From Yoonia vestfoldensis DSM 16212 (GTDB lineage: Bacteria; Pseudomonadota; Alphaproteobacteria; Rhodobacterales; Rhodobacteraceae), in NCBI RefSeq assembly GCF_000382265.1, contig NZ_KB907975.1:186001-250000 (forward strand): a DNA stretch of 64,000 nt, read 5' to 3'. The position numbers and the translations under genes are program-made. Positions 60,901 through 64,000 of the stretch are shown piece after piece (the stretch's first letter is position 1; each line of letters begins with the position of its first letter). Below the pieces are notes generated by a model. That model was given only the letters and a program-made list of their open reading frames with translations. It did no database searches and was not told the DNA's origin.

Positions 60901-61146
60901 TCAGCCACCGACATAGACCGCTTTGCGCGGACGGTAAAAGATTTTCTGGTCATGCAAGCGGCCCAGCAATTCCTCGCCCGTGCGCTGGTCCTGTTCGATC
61001 ACGCGGATCGAGTCCATGTGGGCGGGGTTTTCCTCGGACAAGGCCAGCCGCATGCGCGACAATTCACGGCCCCGCGCGCGCAGGGCTTCTTCGATCAGGT
61101 CGACATCGGCGATGCTCAGATCGAACGTGCGGTTGTAACTTGGCAT
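60901..61146 (-). CDS. Small helical protein of 81 residues, unknown function
   Basis: This 81-residue protein begins MPSYNRTFDLSIADVDLIEEAL, contains predicted amphipathic helices with many Arg/Glu, and ends with IFYRPRKAVYVGG. I do not recognise a named family. A run of ten G lies directly 5' of the start on its strand (plus-strand C-run 61150-61159) and seems to act as its ribosome site. It lies upstream of, and on the opposite strand from, thrS. Confidence 0.7.
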   Translation of the reverse strand: MPSYNRTFDLSIADVDLIEEALRARGRELSRMRLALSEENPAHMDSIRVIEQDQRTGEELLGRLHDQKIFYRPRKAVYVGG

Positions 61147-61149
61147 GAT

Positions 61150-61159
61150 CCCCCCCCCC
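61150..61159 (-). repeat. Poly-G tract (10 G on the coding strand) at the ribosome site
   Basis: Ten consecutive G three bases before the ATG at 61146. Slippage would change the spacing between ribosome site and start codon. Confidence 0.75.
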
Positions 61160-61354
61160 TCTGCTGCGCGTTTCGTATCGGAAACTTAGGTCGGTTTTAG
61201 CGGGCAGGACGTCGCAGTCAACGTATATCTGTGCATACAAATCATGCGCCGGTTTCAATCAGCTTGACCATTCCGCGGCGCGGCGGCATCTAGGCCGCAC
61301 ATATCACCCGCAACCGGGCGTTCCGTGGGCGCCAAACCGACGAGGAGCTTGCCG

Positions 61355-63301
61355 ATGGCACAGATTTCCCTGACCTTTCCCGATGGCAACAGCCGGTCCT
61401 ATGCCGCAGGCATCACCGCTGCCGATGTCGCCAGCGACATTTCCCCTTCGCTGCGCAAAAAGGCGATTTCCGCCACCGTCAACGGCGCGCATTGGGACCT
61501 GCAATGGCCCATCGAGGCTGACGCAAAGATCGCCATCAACACGATGAAGGACGAAGCGCCAGCACTTGAACTCGTCCGCCACGACCTTGCGCATATCATG
61601 GCCCGCGCCGTGCAGGAAATCTGGCCCGATACTCAAGTCACCATCGGCCCCGTGATCAAGGACGGCTGGTATTACGATTTCGACCGCAAGGAACCCTTCA
61701 CGCCCGAGGACCTTGGTCTGATCGAAAAGAAGATGAAGGAGATCATCAACAAACGCGATGATGTCCGCACCGAAATCTGGGACCGCGCCCGGGCTGTCCA
61801 GTATTACACTGATCGTGGCGAGCCCTATAAGGTCGAACTGATCGAGGCCATCCCCGGTGATGAGCCGTTGCGCATGTATTGGCACGGCGACTGGCAGGAC
61901 CTGTGCCGTGGCCCGCATTTGCAGAATACCGGACAAGTGCCCGCCGACGCCTTCAAGCTGATGTCGATTGCGGGCGCCTATTGGCGCGGCGACAGCACCC
62001 GCCCGATGCTGCAACGCATATACGGCACCGCCTTTGCCAACAAGGGAGGTCTCAAGGACCACCTGCACCGGCTGGAAGAAGCCGCCAAACGCGACCACCG
62101 CAAATTGGGCCGCGAAATGGACCTGTTCCACATGCAGGAAGAAGCCCCCGGTCAGGTGTTCTGGCACCCCAACGGCTGGACGATCTATACGACCTTGCAG
62201 GACTACATGCGTCGCCGCCAGCGCGCGGGCGGCTATGTCGAGGTGAACACACCGCAGGTCGTCGACCGCAAGCTGTGGGAAAGATCGGGTCACTGGGACA
62301 AATATCAGGAAAACATGTTCATCGTCGAAGTGGACGAGGAACACGCACGCGAAAAGGCGGTCAATGCCCTGAAACCGATGAACTGCCCCTGTCACGTGCA
62401 GATCTTCAATCAGGGTCTGAAATCCTATCGCGACCTGCCGTTGCGGATGGCCGAATTCGGGTCTTGCGCGCGGTATGAACCCTCGGGCGCGCTGCACGGC
62501 ATCATGCGGGTGCGCGGCTTTACGCAGGATGACGGGCATATCTTCTGCCGCGAGGATCAGATCGAATCGGAGACCGCGCGATTCATCGCGTTTTTGTCAC
62601 AGGTCTATGCCGATCTTGGCTTTCACAACTGGACAATCAAACTGTCCACCCGCCCCGAACAACGGATCGGGTCGGACGCCACCTGGGATATGATGGAAGA
62701 GGCGTTGGGTGATGCCTGCCGTGCGGCGGGCTATGATTTCGAGATACTCGAAGGCGAAGGCGCGTTCTACGGGCCAAAACTTGAATTCACCCTGACCGAT
62801 GCGATTGGCCGGAACTGGCAATGCGGCACGCTCCAGGTGGACGCGAACCTGCCCGAGCGGCTGGAGGCCGAATACATCGGAATGGACGGCGAAAAACACC
62901 GCCCCGTCATGCTGCACCGCGCGACCTTGGGGTCGTTCGAGCGGTTCATCGGCATCCTGATCGAGGAACATGCCGGCAAGCTGCCGTTCTGGCTTGCCCC
63001 GCGTCAGGTGGTGGTGGCGACCATCGTGTCCGACGCCGATGACTACGCGCGTGAACTCGTCGCCGCGCTGACTGCCGCCGGCGTGCGCGCCGAGGCCGAC
63101 ACCCGCAACGAAAAGATCAACTACAAGGTCCGCGAACATTCCGTCGGCAAGGTGCCCGTCATCCTTGCCGTCGGTGCCCGTGAGGTCGAGGAACGCACGG
63201 CGACAGCGCGTCAGCTGGGCGAAAACCAGACCCGCGTCGTGACGATGGACGAAATCGTGGCGGAACTGAAAATCCGCGCGACGCCGCCTGACCTGCTTTA
63301 G
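61355..63301 (+). CDS. thrS: Threonyl-tRNA synthetase
   Basis: This 648-residue enzyme has the N-terminal TGS domain ([14 protein letters not shown]), the editing domain with HDLAHIMA and the second half [10 protein letters not shown], and the class II catalytic core with the zinc Cys in [12 protein letters not shown] and motif 2 ([19 protein letters not shown]). The C-terminal anticodon-binding domain ([18 protein letters not shown]) is present. The ATG at 61355 follows GAGGAG. The upstream gap 61160-61354 showed no leader element I could recognise. Confidence 0.98.
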   Translation: MAQISLTFPDGNSRSYAAGITAADVASDISPSLRKKAISATVNGAHWDLQWPIEADAKIAINTMKDEAPALELVRHDLAHIMARAVQEIWPDTQVTIGPVIKDGWYYDFDRKEPFTPEDLGLIEKKMKEIINKRDDVRTEIWDRARAVQYYTDRGEPYKVELIEAIPGDEPLRMYWHGDWQDLCRGPHLQNTGQVPADAFKLMSIAGAYWRGDSTRPMLQRIYGTAFANKGGLKDHLHRLEEAAKRDHRKLGREMDLFHMQEEAPGQVFWHPNGWTIYTTLQDYMRRRQRAGGYVEVNTPQVVDRKLWERSGHWDKYQENMFIVEVDEEHAREKAVNALKPMNCPCHVQIFNQGLKSYRDLPLRMAEFGSCARYEPSGALHGIMRVRGFTQDDGHIFCREDQIESETARFIAFLSQVYADLGFHNWTIKLSTRPEQRIGSDATWDMMEEALGDACRAAGYDFEILEGEGAFYGPKLEFTLTDAIGRNWQCGTLQVDANLPERLEAEYIGMDGEKHRPVMLHRATLGSFERFIGILIEEHAGKLPFWLAPRQVVVATIVSDADDYARELVAALTAAGVRAEADTRNEKINYKVREHSVGKVPVILAVGAREVEERTATARQLGENQTRVVTMDEIVAELKIRATPPDLL

Positions 63302-63310
63302 GCGCGCACC

Positions 63311-63679
63311 CTAGAAGTGGGCCTTTTCCTCATCCGGCTTGCCCGCGGCAATCGCGAGCAGGCCGCCGAGGGCAGCAAAGCCGATGGGGAACATCGTGCC
63401 GACATTGAACCCAAAGGCCGTGTAGAAAAACCCAGCCGCCAGAACCATCAGAATGCCGCCCCAGAGCGCGCGGGTCTTGGCCATCGCCCCGCCCGCAATT
63501 GCAAGCAAAGGCGCGATGAAACTGGCAAACCGGATGAAACCGGGGTTTTCGAGAACACCGAAAATCTCGCCGACTTCGGCGCGGTTCTGGGATAATTCGG
63601 CGTAGCCATAGCCGAACATCCCGACGACGATCCCGATCAGCCCGGCGATCAGGCCCAATATGGCGGCAGCGTTGCGCAT
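63311..63679 (-). CDS. Small four-span membrane protein, unknown function
   Basis: This 122-residue protein has four hydrophobic segments (about 5-26, 48-66, 72-92 and 97-113) with Gly-rich packing (LGLIAGLIGIVVGMFGYGYAE) and a charged C-terminal tail (KPDEEKAHF). GGGAGA precedes the ATG at 63679. I do not recognise a named family. It converges with thrS with nine bases between stops and lies 44 bp downstream of the ArsC/Spx-like gene, probably in the same transcript. Confidence 0.75.
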   Translation of the reverse strand: MRNAAAILGLIAGLIGIVVGMFGYGYAELSQNRAEVGEIFGVLENPGFIRFASFIAPLLAIAGGAMAKTRALWGGILMVLAAGFFYTAFGFNVGTMFPIGFAALGGLLAIAAGKPDEEKAHF

Positions 63680-63723
63680 CGTCGTCTCCCTTGTTGTGTG
63701 ATGGTCAGATAGGCGCTGGCGTG

Positions 63724-64000
63724 TTAGCTGCCAAGGTGCTTCGCTTGCACGTCCGCTTTCCAGCCGATGGTCCAGCCGTCGTCGGTGGCGATCACTGGGC
63801 GTTTCATCAGCGTTGGATAGGCGGCCAGCAAGGCCGCGGTATCCTGCGCGCGGGCCTCTTCGGACAAGCCGCGCCATGTGGTCGAGGCGCGGTTGATCGC
63901 CGCATCGCCAAAGGCCATGACGATAGCCTGGATATCGTCATGATGCAGCCCGTCGGACCGCACGTCGATCACCTGCGGCGTGATGCCCTGCGCCTTGAGC
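63724..64000 (-). CDS. ArsC/Spx-like protein, 3' part (gene runs off the window)
   Basis: The frame is open to the last base of the window, so the N-terminus with the redox Cys motif is not visible. The visible 91 residues (LKAQGITPQVIDVRSDGL, then INRASTTWRGLSEEAR, then a KRPVIATDDGWTIGW turn) match the C-terminal two thirds of the ArsC/Spx/YffB thioredoxin-fold family. In that family KRP is the anion-binding turn. Whether it is an arsenate reductase or a YffB/Spx-like protein cannot be told. Confidence 0.85.
   Translation of the reverse strand, partial: LKAQGITPQVIDVRSDGLHHDDIQAIVMAFGDAAINRASTTWRGLSEEARAQDTAALLAAYPTLMKRPVIATDDGWTIGWKADVQAKHLGS

Overview
The window reads as a chromosomal segment of a marine-type alphaproteobacterium of the Rhodobacteraceae (Roseobacter group, perhaps near Loktanella/Yoonia). 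The evidence is high G+C with dense, often overlapping genes; family-typical pairs and small proteins (purA with DUF2842, a DUF6524 protein, secG-pyrG, hflKC with a Do-type protease, phaR/phasin/phaC divergent from phaZ); and perfect matches to the GGAAC-N16/17-CGTT promoter of the alphaproteobacterial general stress sigma factor EcfG. No rRNA, tRNA, IS element, prophage or CRISPR array was seen.

Region 1 (1-10.5 kb) looks like a general-stress island. It holds a DUF1622 end, a small KGG-type 'plasmid stabilization' protein, two small membrane proteins (one of only 55 codons), a PNPOx-like 'general stress protein 26', an SDR that has lost its whole catalytic tetrad, ExoD, a heme-copper oxidase whose subunit II lacks the CuA ligands, DUF2231, a CopD/HemJ-like protein, CtaG and MgtC. 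Eight EcfG-type promoter matches lie between these genes, most at a sensible distance from a start codon.

Region 2 (10.5-33.7 kb) is mostly housekeeping: MFS, VOC protein, YqiJ plus a flotillin gene broken by an in-frame TAG, MetY, an orphan GspL-like/PilP-like hybrid, HPPD with a divergent Lrp regulator, CobT/CobS, ferredoxin, a Do protease, HflC/HflK, glutathione reductase, RpiA, L-serine dehydratase, an EamA transporter and thiamine pyrophosphokinase.

Region 3 (33.7-45.5 kb) has a large acidic protein of unknown role, a WYL regulator divergent from RidA with a perfect operator between them, PurA, SecG, PyrG, a probably frameshifted exported-protein gene, MipA, RlmJ, and a TerB-like/PhnD-like pair.

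Region 4 (45.6-53.6 kb) is one long amine-utilisation operon: a PAAT-type ABC transporter (ATPase, binding protein, two permeases), two PuuA-like gamma-glutamyl ligases, a PuuD-like amidotransferase and a PuuB-like FAD oxidase, mostly with 4-nt stop/start overlaps. Region 5 (53.6-58.0 kb) is the polyhydroxyalkanoate locus, with palindromic TGCTGCA/TGCAGCA sites that are probable PhaR operators. Region 6 (58-64 kb) has an alpha/beta-hydrolase that lost its nucleophile, an intact hydrolase with an MFS transporter, ThrS, and the end of an ArsC/Spx-like gene running out of the window.
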